A stretch of 64,000 bases of DNA from Streptomyces sp. NA04227 (lineage in GTDB: Bacteria; Actinomycetota; Actinomycetes; Streptomycetales; Streptomycetaceae), in the NCBI RefSeq assembly GCF_013364195.1, contig NZ_CP054918.1, positions 682,001-746,000 on the forward strand. Reading direction: 5' to 3'. The notes under the pieces are model-generated. The model did no database searches. It was not told the origin of the DNA and saw only the letters and a list, made by a program, of their open reading frames with translations. The translations under genes and the position numbers were made by a program. Numbering within the stretch: position 1 is the first letter of the stretch; each line of letters starts with the position of its first letter. Shown here one piece after another: positions 33,581-44,077 of the stretch.

Positions 33581-34675
33581 TTAACGCTCCTTCGGGCAGA
33601 GGGTCGCGGTGATGCGCAGGTCCTCACCGATCCGTACGGCCTCGGTGGTACGCAGCCGCAACGCCTCGGTGAGGGTGGTGATTCCGGCGTCGGCGAGGGC
33701 CGCGGGGCCCGCGCCGAGGAGTACGGGGGCCAGGTAGCCGACGACCCGGTCGACGGCACCGGCCGCGAGGAAGGCGGCGGCCAGGGTGGGCCCGCCTTCG
33801 AGGAGTACGGCGCGTACGTCGCGCGCGTACAGGGCCTCCAAGAGCGCGTCGACGTCGAGGCCGCCCGCGGTGGCACGCGGCAGCCGCAGCACTTCGGGCA
33901 GGTGGTCGGCGTCGGCGTCCTCGGCCACGGCGATCAGGGTGGGCGCGGCCTCGTCCAGGACCCGGGAGCCCGGGCGTACCGCGCGGGCCTCGGTGTCGAT
34001 CACGACGCGCAGCGGCTGGATCGCGCCGTCGACGCCGCGGACGGCCAGGTGCGGGTCGTCGGCACGGGCCGTTCCCGAACCCACCACGACGGCGTCGCAC
34101 TCGGCCCGCAGCCGGTGGACGTCGGCGCGGGCCTCGGCGGAGGTGATCCAGCGGCTGGTCCCGTCGGCGGCGGCGATCCGGCCGTCGAGGGTGGCCGCGT
34201 ACTTCCAGGTGACATGGGGGCGGCCGAGGCGTACGGCGGTGAGCCAGGCGGTGTTGACCGCTTCGGCCTCGGCGGCCAGCAGGCCCTGCTCGACGTGGAC
34301 CCCGGCGCGGGTCAGGCGCGTGGCCCCGCCGCGCGCGCCCGGGGTGGGGTCGGCGACGGCGTACACGACGCGGGAGATGCCCGCGTCGATCAGTGCCTGG
34401 GAGCAGGGGCCGGTGCGGCCGGTGTGGGCGCAGGGTTCGAGGGTGACCAACGCCGTTCCGCCGCGCGCCCGTTCACCCGCCGCACGCAGGGCGTGCACTT
34501 CGGCGTGCGGGCCGCCCGCGCGCTGGTGGAAGCCCTCACCGGCCACGTCCCCGTGGGCGTCGAGCACGACACAGCCGACGACGGGGTTGGGGCTGGTGGA
34601 GCCGAGTCCGCGCGCGGCGAGCTCCACGGCACGCCGCATGGCGGCCTGCTCACGCTCGGGCGCTGGGGTGGCCAC
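33581..34675 (-). CDS. ribD: Bifunctional diaminohydroxyphosphoribosylaminopyrimidine deaminase / reductase
   Basis: A 364-residue fusion. The N-terminal cytidine-deaminase-like domain has the Zn site HAEVHAL and EPCAHTGRTGPC. The C-terminal dihydrofolate-reductase-like domain includes RPHVTWKYAATLDGRIAAADGTSRWITS and VVVGSGTARADDPHL. It performs steps two and three after GTP ring opening. GTG 34675 is chosen because AGGAG lies just upstream; a longer in-frame opening runs into the riboswitch region. First gene of the riboflavin operon, preceded by the FMN riboswitch. Confidence 0.95.
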   Translation of the reverse strand: MATPAPEREQAAMRRAVELAARGLGSTSPNPVVGCVVLDAHGDVAGEGFHQRAGGPHAEVHALRAAGERARGGTALVTLEPCAHTGRTGPCSQALIDAGISRVVYAVADPTPGARGGATRLTRAGVHVEQGLLAAEAEAVNTAWLTAVRLGRPHVTWKYAATLDGRIAAADGTSRWITSAEARADVHRLRAECDAVVVGSGTARADDPHLAVRGVDGAIQPLRVVIDTEARAVRPGSRVLDEAAPTLIAVAEDADADHLPEVLRLPRATAGGLDVDALLEALYARDVRAVLLEGGPTLAAAFLAAGAVDRVVGYLAPVLLGAGPAALADAGITTLTEALRLRTTEAVRIGEDLRITATLCPKER

Positions 34676-35205
34676 CGGTTCTCCTGCCTCTCGGGCACGG
34701 ACTCCGGGGCCTGTCGATGACGACAGAAATTCGACGGACGACGCTCGCCGGGACGTCGCCGGAACCGGGGCAGCGCCGATACGGCGTGCCCGGAAGACGG
34801 CGGCGTGCACGAGTGCCCGCCCGCCGCGCACTGCCTCCCATCCGGACTTTCACCGTCGGTCCAGGAATTTCACCTGGTCAACCGGCCGCTGGAGGCGACC
34901 GGGTCGCGGACTGTAACCGCCGGTTCGGAATTACACCGACCCCGGAGTGCGCTGCTTCTGGTACCCACTCAGTCTGCCACTTCTGCCACGGCCCGTACGG
35001 GTGAACCTGTGTGCGGTGCCTCACAGCAGGTCAGGACGCCGGGCGGGCGGAGGGACGGCGCGGGGCGCGTCGTACGTACCGCTCCACGACTGTCCGGAAA
35101 GCCTGCGCGGCCGACGCGTGCGGGTGCACACCCGCCCCGCTGCCGACAAGCTGGCCGGGACGAACGCGCGCGGCACGGCGGCGGGACCGGAGGAACCGAG
35201 GCGAC
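34676..35205. other. Riboflavin operon leader and divergent promoter region
   Basis: About 530 bp between ribD (minus) and the SDR-like gene (plus). The FMN riboswitch occupies 34826-34952. The 150 nt between it and ribD should hold the expression platform. The 250 nt beyond it should contain both promoters. GGAGGAAC before 35206 is the SDR ribosome site. No additional gene is supported. Confidence 0.6.
34826..34952 (-). promoter_or_regulatory. FMN riboswitch (RFN element) of the riboflavin operon
   Basis: Read on the minus strand, the P1 stem is AGTGCGC (34952-34946) with GCGCACT (34832-34826). The conserved core is all present and in order: GGTCGGTGTAATTCCGAACC, GGCGGTTACAGTCCGCGACC, a variable arm, GACCAGGTGAAATTCCTGG, ACCGACGGTGAAAGTCCGG and ATGGGAGGCAGTGC. 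This is the full RFN element, which binds FMN and shuts down expression. It lies 150 nt upstream of the ribD start. Confidence 0.96.
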
Positions 35206-35946
35206 ATGAGCACGATTCTGGTGACGGGCGGTACCGGAACGCTCGGCAGCAAGGTGGCCGCAAAGCTGGCCCAACAGGGTCACGACGTACGGGTGTTGAG
35301 CCGTCACAGCGAGCCGTACGCAGTCGACCTGCGCGAGGGCACGGGCCTGGACCGCGCGGTGGACGGCTGCGAGGCGATCGTGCACTGTGCGAGCACCCCG
35401 CGCGGCGGCGACGAGGAGGCGGCAGGCAATCTCGTCGAGACCGCGCAGCGCTACCGCGTCCCTCATCTGGTCTACATCTCCATCGTCGGGATCGACCGGG
35501 TGCCGATGGGCTACTACCGCTCCAAACTCGCCGCCGAGAAGCGGATCGAGAACTCGGAGCTGGACTGGACGATCCTGCGCGCCACGCAGTTCCACGAGCT
35601 CGCCCTGATGGTCCTGGAGGGTCTCGCCCGGCTGCCGGTCATGCTGCTGCCCAAGGGTGTCCACGACCAGCCGGTCGAGGTCACCGAGGTCGCCGACCGG
35701 CTCGCCGAACTCGCGACGGGCGCTCCGGCGGGCCGGGTGCCGGAGCTGGGCGGCCCCGAGATCCTGAGCTTCGAGGAGATGGCCACGGCGTATCTGCGCG
35801 CCTCGGGCCGCCGTCGCCGTACCGTCTCGGTGCCGCTGGCGGGCAGGACGTACGCGGCAGTGCGCGCGGGCGGGCTGCTGACCCCCGAACGCGCCGTCGG
35901 CAAGGGCACGTTCGAGGAGTTCCTGGCCCGGCGGTTCCCGGCCTGA
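35206..35946 (+). CDS. NAD(P)-binding SDR/NmrA-like protein
   Basis: A 246-residue Rossmann-fold protein of the atypical SDR type. The dinucleotide motif TGGTGTLGS is at residues ~7-15, followed by VLSRHSEPYAVDLREG and the active-site-like YYRSKLAAEKRIENS, where Y-x-x-x-K is retained (YRSK). The rest resembles NmrA/TMR-like oxidoreductases that act on small molecules or sense redox state. Substrate unknown. ATG 35206 has GGAGGAAC 12 nt upstream. It is followed by an MFS gene, 164 bp away, on the same strand. Confidence 0.88.
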   Translation: MSTILVTGGTGTLGSKVAAKLAQQGHDVRVLSRHSEPYAVDLREGTGLDRAVDGCEAIVHCASTPRGGDEEAAGNLVETAQRYRVPHLVYISIVGIDRVPMGYYRSKLAAEKRIENSELDWTILRATQFHELALMVLEGLARLPVMLLPKGVHDQPVEVTEVADRLAELATGAPAGRVPELGGPEILSFEEMATAYLRASGRRRRTVSVPLAGRTYAAVRAGGLLTPERAVGKGTFEEFLARRFPA

Positions 35947-36110
35947 GGAGCGGGTGGCGTGAGGGGCGGGCGGTGGCGGGTACGAGTCCGACGGGGTGGG
36001 TTCGGGGGCGTGCGCGCCGAGGTGTGCGCGCCGGGGGCGTACGTGCGGGAGCGTGCGCGCCGGGGACGCATGAGTGACGGGGCCTGAGTGACGGTGGGGG
36101 TTCGGTTCGG

Positions 36111-37334
36111 ATGAGTGTCGGCGGAGGCAGGCGGGGCATCCGGCGGGCGCGGTACGCGGTGGCCGCCGTGTTCGCGGTGCACGGGGCGGTGGCCGGGTCC
36201 TTCGCCACCCGGGTGCCGTGGATCCAGGACCATGCCTCGGTGGGCGCGGCGCAGCTCGGCCTGGCCCTCGCGTTTCCGGCGTTCGGCGCCTCGGTGGCGA
36301 TGCCGATGGCGAGCCGGATCGGCCACCGGTTGGGCAGCCGGGCCGCACTGCGACTGCTGCTCCCGCTGTGGACGCTGTCGCTGGTCCTGCCCGCGCTGGC
36401 CACCGGTCCGGCCCTGCTGTGCGCGGCGCTGGCCGTGTACGGGGCGACCTCCGGCATGGCCGACGTCGTGATGAACGCGATCGGTGTGGAGACCGAGAAC
36501 CGGCTCGGGCGCTCGATCATGTCCTCGCTGCACGGCTGGTGGAGCACCGGCGCACTGGTCGGTTCCGCGGCCGGAATGCTGGCCGCGCACCTCGGTACGG
36601 ACGCCCGGCTGCACCACGTCCTGGCCTCGGCTGTGCTCACCGTGCTCGGTCTCGCGGCCTGTCGGGGCGTCCTGGATCTGCGGGCCGGGGCGGACGAGGT
36701 CGCCCCGCCCCGGTTCGCGCTGCCGCCCGCCGCCGCGCTGCTCATCGGCGCGGTCGGCTTCTGCGCGGTGTTCGCCGAGGGCGCGAGCCTGGACTGGTCC
36801 GCGGTGTATCTGCGCGAGCACCTCGGCACCTCGGCGGGCCTCGCCGCCGCGTCCACCACCGGGTTCGCCCTGACGATGGCACTGGCCCGGTTCGCCGGGG
36901 ACCGGGTGGTGGACCGCCTCGGACCGGTCCGCACGGTGCGCTGGGGCGGCGCAGTGGCCACCGTCGGCGGCCTGTTGGTCGTGCTCGCCCGGCAGCCCGT
37001 GACGGCGCTCGCCGGGTTCGCCCTGCTCGGGCTCGGGATCGCGGTGGTGGTGCCGCTCGCCTTCGCCGCGGCCGGGCGCAGCGGTGGCGACCCGGCCCGG
37101 TCCATCGCGGGTGTGGCCACGGTGACGTACACCTCGGGCCTGGTGGCGCCGTCGGTGATCGGCGGACTCGCGGACCTGACCAGTCTCGCCGTGTCCTTCG
37201 CGCTGGTGACGGCGCTGGCCGCGGGGCTCACGGTGTGCGCGGGCGCGCTGCGCGGCGGGCCGGGCGGCGGCGCACCCCGTGCGCCCACCCGCACCACGGC
37301 ACCCGCCGCGCGCGCTCCCGGGCGCGAGGCCTGA
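36111..37334 (+). CDS. MFS transporter (YbjJ-like)
   Basis: A 407-residue major facilitator protein with about 12 hydrophobic helices. FAVHGAVAGSFATRVPWIQD and the mid-protein SSLHGWWSTGALVGSAAGM are typical of the YbjJ/inner-membrane MFS branch. The second half has LARFAGDRVVDRLGPVR, the A-motif-like loop between helices. The C-terminus is a short Ala/Pro/Arg-rich tail. The substrate is unknown; relatives are often annotated as sugar or drug exporters. The start at 36111 has GGGGG nearby. Confidence 0.87.
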   Translation: MSVGGGRRGIRRARYAVAAVFAVHGAVAGSFATRVPWIQDHASVGAAQLGLALAFPAFGASVAMPMASRIGHRLGSRAALRLLLPLWTLSLVLPALATGPALLCAALAVYGATSGMADVVMNAIGVETENRLGRSIMSSLHGWWSTGALVGSAAGMLAAHLGTDARLHHVLASAVLTVLGLAACRGVLDLRAGADEVAPPRFALPPAAALLIGAVGFCAVFAEGASLDWSAVYLREHLGTSAGLAAASTTGFALTMALARFAGDRVVDRLGPVRTVRWGGAVATVGGLLVVLARQPVTALAGFALLGLGIAVVVPLAFAAAGRSGGDPARSIAGVATVTYTSGLVAPSVIGGLADLTSLAVSFALVTALAAGLTVCAGALRGGPGGGAPRAPTRTTAPAARAPGREA

Positions 37335-37467
37335 AGCGCTCTGGCACGCACGACCCCCACCACGCCGAACCGCCCACCGGCACAGAACCCGCACACGTTT
37401 CGCCCGTTCCGGGGAAGCTCGCGGGGCGGGGCCACCGGGCGGGCCCGGTGGCTGTAACGCTGCCTGC

Positions 37468-38163
37468 ATGGTCCAGACGGAACGGTTCAGTGCGCCCGCG
37501 CGGCGGGTCGACGCGGTGGCACAGCGGCTGCGCGAACTCGGCGCGCGCTGGCCCGCGAGCGACGGCGTCGGGGTCTTCAACCGGGTCTATCTGGCGGTCA
37601 CGGTGGCGGTCGGACGGGACATCGCCCAGGGCCGCTTCGCGGATCCGCGGGCGGCCGCCGCGCTCGATGTGCGGTTCGCCGAGCGCTACGTACGCGCGGT
37701 CGAACTGGTCGAGTCGGGCGGCGCGGGACCCGCGTGCTGGCGGCCGCTGTTCCAGTACCGGAGGCATCCGGGGGTGCAGCCGCTGCAGTTCGCGCTCGCG
37801 GGCATCAACGCGCACATCGGGCACGATCTGGCGCACGCCTTGGTCGACACCGCCCGTAGCCTCGCCTGCGACCCGCTGGAGCTGGAGGACGAGTTCGACC
37901 GGGTCGGCGAGCTGCTCGTGGCCCTGGAGGAACGGATCCGCGAGGACCTGATGCCCGGTCCCGATCTGCTCCAGGTCGCCGATCCGCTCACGCATCTGCT
38001 GGGCTCCTGGAGCCTGGACCGGGCCCGCGACGGCGCCTGGTCCTCGGCCCGTGCCCTGTGGGCCCTGCGCGAATTCCCGGGCCTGGCGGACGAGTTCGGG
38101 CAGCGCCTGGACGCGGGGGTCGGTCTGGTGGGCCGGATGCTGCTGACGCCCCTGTCCCGCTGA
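37468..38163 (+). CDS. DUF5995 family protein
   Basis: A 231-residue alpha-helical protein. The segment CWRPLFQYRRHPGVQPLQFALAG, followed by INAHIGHDLAHAL, is the family's hallmark, with a histidine pair (AHIGHDLAH) that could bind a metal. The C-terminus has WSSARALWALR. No function is established for DUF5995. There is no signal peptide or membrane helix. It follows the MFS transporter by 133 bp and is convergent with the flavin oxidase gene, with only 46 bp between stops. Confidence 0.85.
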   Translation: MVQTERFSAPARRVDAVAQRLRELGARWPASDGVGVFNRVYLAVTVAVGRDIAQGRFADPRAAAALDVRFAERYVRAVELVESGGAGPACWRPLFQYRRHPGVQPLQFALAGINAHIGHDLAHALVDTARSLACDPLELEDEFDRVGELLVALEERIREDLMPGPDLLQVADPLTHLLGSWSLDRARDGAWSSARALWALREFPGLADEFGQRLDAGVGLVGRMLLTPLSR

Positions 38164-38209
38164 GGGCGGCGATCCCTGCCAACCACCCTCAGCGCTACGG
38201 CAGTTCGGC

Positions 38210-39919
38210 TCAGTCCTCCGGCAGTTCCACCGGGGCGATCTCGTCGTAGACGTCGCCCGGTCCGGGGTTGGTGGGATCGGTGGCCCCGCCGAACTGCCGC
38301 ATCACACCCCAGACCGCGTTGAGCGCGGTCTGCACGGCGCCCTCGGCCCAGCCCGCGGTCCAGGACACGTCGTCACCGGCCAGGAAGATGCCGCGCTTGT
38401 CCTCGGGCAGCCGGTCCTGCATGAAGTGCGTGAACAGGCGCCGCTGGTAGCGGTAGTGGCCGGGCAGGTTGGCCTTGAACGCGCCCATGAAGTACGGCTC
38501 GTTCTCCCAGGAGACGGTCACCGGGTTGCCGATGATGTGCTTCCTGATGTCGACGCCCGGGTAGATCTCGCCGAGCGACTTCAGCATGACCTCCATCCGC
38601 TCCTTCGCGGACAGCGGCAGCCACTTGAGACTGTCGTCGCACCAGGTGTACGAGAGGCAGATCACCGCGGGACGGTCGGGTCCCTCGTCGAGCAGATAGG
38701 TGCCGCGGGTCATCCGGTCGGTGAGGGTCATCGACATCACGTCGCGCCCGGTGGGCCTGCCCTGGTCGTCCACCGCCTCGTCCAGCCAGAAGGGCCGGTC
38801 GACCGGGACGAACAGCTTGGAGGACTCCATGTAGTGGGTGCGCTCCATCGCCGTCCAGTGGTCGATGGGGAACAGGCTCTCGTCGCAGTCGATCTTCGAG
38901 AGCAGCATCCAGGACTGGGCGGTGAAGACGACCGAGCGATAGGTGCGGATGTCGCCGTGCGCGTCGGTGACCGTGATCCGGTCCCCGGCGGTGCGGTGCA
39001 TCCGGGTCACCGCGGGGCGCGGCAGCCCGTCGTGCAGCGAGGACAGCGAGGTGCCGAGCGGCCAGTGCACGATCTTCTGCGGTTCGCGGTCCCACAGCCT
39101 GAGCGGGAGCTGCTGGCTGCCGCCGACGATGCCGCGGTGGTGGTCGTCGGCCTCGGTGTAGACGACGCGCAGGATCTCCAGGATGGAGTTGGGGAAGTCG
39201 GTGTCCCAGCCGCCGGTGCCGAAGCCGACCTGGCCGAAGATCTCACGGTGCCGGAAGGACTTGAACGCCTCGGAGTCGCACAGGAACCCGTAGAAGGTCT
39301 GGTTGTCGAGCTTCTCCACCAGCCGCGCCCAGATCTCGCGGATGCGCGGCACGTCGCGCTCGCGCATCGCGCGGTTCATGTCGGAGAAGTCGGCGCCCTC
39401 TTCGAGACAGGCGTTCCAGGCCTCGGCCACCTGCCGGTAGACGTCGGGCAGGTCGTCGAGCGTACGGGCGTAGTGGGACTGGCCCTTGAGGTCGACCACG
39501 GTGGACGGGGTGGACTCGGCCAGCGGGTTCGGGAACGGCTTGGTGCGCAGCCCGACGAGGTCGATGTAGTGCTGCAGCGCGGTCGAGGACGGCGGGAAGC
39601 GCATCGCGCCCATCTCGGCCGTCAGCCCGGGGTCGCAGCCCTCGAAGCCGACGGTACGCAGCCGTCCGCCGATCCGATCGGCCTCGTACACGACGGGCCT
39701 GAGGCCCATCTTCATCAGCTCGTACGCGGTGATGATGCCGGAGAGCCCGCCGCCGATCACCGCGACCTCGGTGCCGTGCTCGGTGGCCGGTACCTGGCCG
39801 AGCCCCGCCGGGTGGGCCAGGTAGTCGTCGTAGGCGTAGGGGAAGTCCGGACCGAACATGGTGATCGGCGGCTGCTGGTCGTCTCCGTGCGGGACGGCGG
39901 TGGGCACCGTGGACGTCAT
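38210..39919 (-). CDS. Flavin monoamine oxidase / amino acid 2-monooxygenase-like enzyme
   Basis: A 569-residue FAD enzyme. The Rossmann motif EVAVIGGGLSGIITAYELMKMG is at residues ~50-72, followed by VVYEADRIGGRLRT. EMGAMRFPPSS is the block shared with IaaM-type tryptophan 2-monooxygenase and phenylalanine 2-monooxygenase, enzymes that convert the amino acid to its amide. The C-terminal FAD-binding end GIFLAGDDVSWTAGWAEGAVQTAL is intact. The downstream position after a nitrilase-fold amidase fits an amino acid to amide to acid pathway (inference). Plain L-amino acid oxidase activity is the alternative. Confidence 0.85.
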   Translation of the reverse strand: MTSTVPTAVPHGDDQQPPITMFGPDFPYAYDDYLAHPAGLGQVPATEHGTEVAVIGGGLSGIITAYELMKMGLRPVVYEADRIGGRLRTVGFEGCDPGLTAEMGAMRFPPSSTALQHYIDLVGLRTKPFPNPLAESTPSTVVDLKGQSHYARTLDDLPDVYRQVAEAWNACLEEGADFSDMNRAMRERDVPRIREIWARLVEKLDNQTFYGFLCDSEAFKSFRHREIFGQVGFGTGGWDTDFPNSILEILRVVYTEADDHHRGIVGGSQQLPLRLWDREPQKIVHWPLGTSLSSLHDGLPRPAVTRMHRTAGDRITVTDAHGDIRTYRSVVFTAQSWMLLSKIDCDESLFPIDHWTAMERTHYMESSKLFVPVDRPFWLDEAVDDQGRPTGRDVMSMTLTDRMTRGTYLLDEGPDRPAVICLSYTWCDDSLKWLPLSAKERMEVMLKSLGEIYPGVDIRKHIIGNPVTVSWENEPYFMGAFKANLPGHYRYQRRLFTHFMQDRLPEDKRGIFLAGDDVSWTAGWAEGAVQTALNAVWGVMRQFGGATDPTNPGPGDVYDEIAPVELPED

Positions 39920-39974
39920 GGGGTGCGGGCTCCTTGCGCGGGGTGGAACGGCGGGGCGGGTGGTGCGGCGGGGC

Positions 39975-40772
39975 TCAGGCCTCGGTGCCGTACAGGGCGG
40001 GGCGGCGGTCGCGCAGGTAGGTGTTGGCTGCGCGGGAGGCGGCGAGCAGTGCGGGGTCGACGTCGCCGAGGATCAGGTCCTCGGCCGCCTGTGCCCGGGC
40101 CTTCGCCGTTCCGTCGGGTCCGGCCAGGGTGGAGTACCCGGTGAAGGTGAACTCCCCTTCGGGGCCGGTGCGGTTGGCGTAGGCGAGGTAGAGCTGGCTC
40201 TCGAAGGCACGCACCGGCACCAGACTCTCGGCGACGAAGCGGTACGGCTCCATCAGCGCGGTCGGCACGAGCAGCAGATCGGTGCCCGCCAGCGCGTGGG
40301 CGCGGACGTTCTCCGGGAACTCGACGTCGTAGCAGACCAGCATTCCGAGCCGCAGTCCGCCGAGTTCGGCCTGTACGACCTGCTGTTCGCCCGGCGTGAA
40401 CCAGCGCTGCTCGAAGTCGCCGTACAGGTGCGTCTTGCGGTAGTTCGCCAGCCGGGCGCCGTCGGGGCCGACGAGCTGGGCGGAGTTGTACAGCCGCTCG
40501 CCCGCGCGCTCGGGATAGCCGTAGGCGAGGGCCAGGCCGTGGCGTACGGCGATGTCGGCGACCGCCTGTGCCGAGGGGCCGTCGGCCGGTTCGGCGAGTT
40601 CCGCGACGTCGGCGCCGATCGCGTAGCCGGTGAGGAACAGCTCGGGTGTGCACAGCAGTCCGGCGCCCTGCGCGGCGGCGCGGGCGGCGGCCTCGTCGAG
40701 GAGGCGCAGATTGTCGGCGGTGAACCCGGGCCGTCCGGAGCTCTGCAGCAGAGCGGCGCGCAGCGCGGGCAT
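39975..40772 (-). CDS. Nitrilase-superfamily carbon-nitrogen hydrolase
   Basis: A 265-residue CN hydrolase with the catalytic triad visible: Glu in LLCTPELFLTGY, Lys in NYRKTHLYG and Cys in LGMLVCYDVEFPE. The length and the loop GDFEQRWFTPGEQ match amidase-type members (class 13-like) rather than nitrilases. It hydrolyses an amide to acid plus ammonia in the cytoplasm. It is 55 bp upstream of, and co-directional with, the flavin monooxygenase, so it likely acts on the amide that enzyme makes. The ATG at 40772 has GAGG before it. Confidence 0.9.
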   Translation of the reverse strand: MPALRAALLQSSGRPGFTADNLRLLDEAAARAAAQGAGLLCTPELFLTGYAIGADVAELAEPADGPSAQAVADIAVRHGLALAYGYPERAGERLYNSAQLVGPDGARLANYRKTHLYGDFEQRWFTPGEQQVVQAELGGLRLGMLVCYDVEFPENVRAHALAGTDLLLVPTALMEPYRFVAESLVPVRAFESQLYLAYANRTGPEGEFTFTGYSTLAGPDGTAKARAQAAEDLILGDVDPALLAASRAANTYLRDRRPALYGTEA

Positions 40773-41037
40773 GCGTGATCCTCGTCGGTGCAGGTGGTGC
40801 GGGGGACGCATCGACGGTACGGGCGGCGGCGGGCGGTGAACAAGGCGCGGGCGTTGCTCGTACCCGGCGCATTCATTGCGTTGACCAGGTCGATCGCGGC
40901 GATTCGTTGCGGGGGTGTCCGCGAACCCTGGACGAGGGGGCCGGATTGTGGTGGCGGTCACCCCGGGCGTGACGGCGGCGAGCGGTTCGGGGCCCGGGGC
41001 CGTGAGGGCGAACCGGCCCTCGGTACCCCTTGCGCCC

Positions 41038-41493
41038 CTAGGCCGCCGGACCGGTGGAGAACCTGCGCACCAGCGGCGAGAGCACCAGGACCGACTTGGT
41101 GCGCTCGACGAAGGGCTCCCCCGCGATACGTTCCAGGACCCGCTCGAAGTGCCGCATGTCGGAGGCGAAGACCTGCACGATCGCGTCGGCGTCACCGGTG
41201 ACCGTGGAGGCGGCCACGACCTCCGGGTAGCGGGACAGGCCCCGCTCGATGGCCTCGGGCGAGGTGTTGCTGCGGCAGAAGATCTCGATGAACCCCTCGG
41301 TCTCGCGGCCGAGGGCGGCCGGGTCCACCCGGACGGTGAAGCCCTGGATCGCCCCGGTCGCGCGCAGCCGGTCCACCCGCCGTTTCACGGCGGGCGCGGA
41401 CAGGCCCACCCGCTGGCCGATGTCGGCAAAGGACCGGCGGGCGTCCTCGGCGAGGGCCTGCACAATGCGTTCGTCGAGTTCGTTCAGTGGCAC
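41038..41493 (-). CDS. Lrp/AsnC family transcriptional regulator
   Basis: A 151-residue Lrp-type regulator. The HTH NELDERIVQALAEDARRSFADIGQRVGLSAPAVKRR is split over residues ~3-45, and the RAM domain includes STVTGDADAIVQVFASD. GTG 41493 gives the standard length; a longer opening upstream lacks similarity. It lies upstream of the amidase-monooxygenase pair on the same strand, 265 bp away. It probably senses an aromatic or branched amino acid and controls those genes. Confidence 0.9.
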   Translation of the reverse strand: MPLNELDERIVQALAEDARRSFADIGQRVGLSAPAVKRRVDRLRATGAIQGFTVRVDPAALGRETEGFIEIFCRSNTSPEAIERGLSRYPEVVAASTVTGDADAIVQVFASDMRHFERVLERIAGEPFVERTKSVLVLSPLVRRFSTGPAA

Positions 41494-41661
41494 GGCGGGT
41501 CGTTCATCTCTGTGCGGGGCGGCGGGCACGGGGCGGGCCGCCCGGGGGTGGTACGGCGGGCCGGGCCGAAGGGGGCCACGGACCGCTGAGGCAGTACAGC
41601 ACGTAAGAGGGGCGGTGCGGCGGCACGGCACCCGGCCGCCCCGTACCGCCCCTCGCCACGG

Positions 41662-43245
<1,584 letters not shown>

Positions 43246-43581
43246 TCAGCCGAGCGACAGCAGCACGCGCAGCCCGTCGTGCCGCCGCGCGGCCTCGGTG
43301 AACACCTCCTGGGCGATGCCCCATTCCGCGGGCGCGGAGAGCGCGTACCCCTGCCAGCCCGTGATCACCAGAAGCCGCCCGCCGCTCCCGCCGGACAGGG
43401 CCGGGCTGTCGGTGAGGCTGTCGGCGAGGGCGTCCCAGTTGCGGCCGAACCAGTCGGGCAGCGCCAGCGCCTCGGCGCAGCGGTCCATGAGGGCGGCCTT
43501 GTCGCGGACACCGTGCAGATCGAGTTCCGCCACGGTCCACCCGGCCGCGGCCAGCGCCGTGCGCAGCGGTTCGTCCGTCAT
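43246..43581 (-). CDS. Barstar-family ribonuclease inhibitor
   Basis: A 111-residue barstar-like protein. The N-terminal strand VAELDLHGVRDKAALMDRCAEAL and the classic LPDWFGRNWDALADSL helix, with the conserved W-x-G-x-NWDAL, define the family. The C-terminus ends in a beta strand, LRVLLSLG. It binds and blocks microbial RNases of the barnase/Sa type. The RNase gene lies just upstream (40-bp gap, same strand), so this is its expected immunity partner. Confidence 0.93.
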   Translation of the reverse strand: MTDEPLRTALAAAGWTVAELDLHGVRDKAALMDRCAEALALPDWFGRNWDALADSLTDSPALSGGSGGRLLVITGWQGYALSAPAEWGIAQEVFTEAARRHDGLRVLLSLG

Positions 43582-43621
43582 CCCCGTACCTCCGCCGCGC
43601 TCGTCGCCTGGCCCGCCCGCT

Positions 43622-44029
43622 TCATCTCAGCACCGCCTCGAAGGACTGGTAGTGGTCGTCGGTGTAGAACAACTCCCCGTCGGCACCGGCCACGATGCGC
43701 CGCGCGCCGCGATCGTTCTCGCCGGGGGTCGGCACGGTGTACTCGCGGTAGTGCCCCCTCGGCCGCTCGGGCAGCTCGCGCTCGAAGTTGCGGAACACAC
43801 TGCCGTCCTTCGGGTACGGGAAGGGCCCGCCCCGGTCGATCAGCCGCAGCGTGCGACGTGCCTCGGGCGGCAGCCGGTCCTCGGGGACGACGGGAGTGCC
43901 CCGCGCCCACGCGGGCGTTGCCTCGCCCGTCCCCCGGGCCGGATCGCCGCCGCCCGACGAGCAGCCGCCGAGTACCGGGACCAGGCAGACGAGCAGAAGG
44001 CACAGCAGGCGGAGGACGGCCTTGACCAT
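43622..44029 (-). CDS. Guanyl-specific ribonuclease, RNase Sa-like lipoprotein
   Basis: A 135-residue secreted RNase. A signal peptide with lipobox LGGC (Cys23) indicates lipoprotein anchoring. The catalytic domain is homologous to RNase Sa, and its active-site residues are all present: E96 in YREYTV, R111 in RGARRIV and H126-Y127 in TDDHYQS. GPFPYPKDGSVFRNFE is the substrate-binding block. The disulfide cysteines of RNase Sa are absent, unusual for an exported enzyme of this family. The downstream barstar protects the cytoplasm before export. Confidence 0.92.
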   Translation of the reverse strand: MVKAVLRLLCLLLVCLVPVLGGCSSGGGDPARGTGEATPAWARGTPVVPEDRLPPEARRTLRLIDRGGPFPYPKDGSVFRNFERELPERPRGHYREYTVPTPGENDRGARRIVAGADGELFYTDDHYQSFEAVLR

Positions 44030-44077
44030 GGCGCCGATGCTGCCACCGGTTACGCCCCGCCGCGTCCGGTGGCCGGG

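Noticed and set aside
40775..40972. Small plus-strand frame between the amidase and Lrp genes
   Set aside because: It overlaps the region expected to be promoter and has no conserved features or ribosome site.
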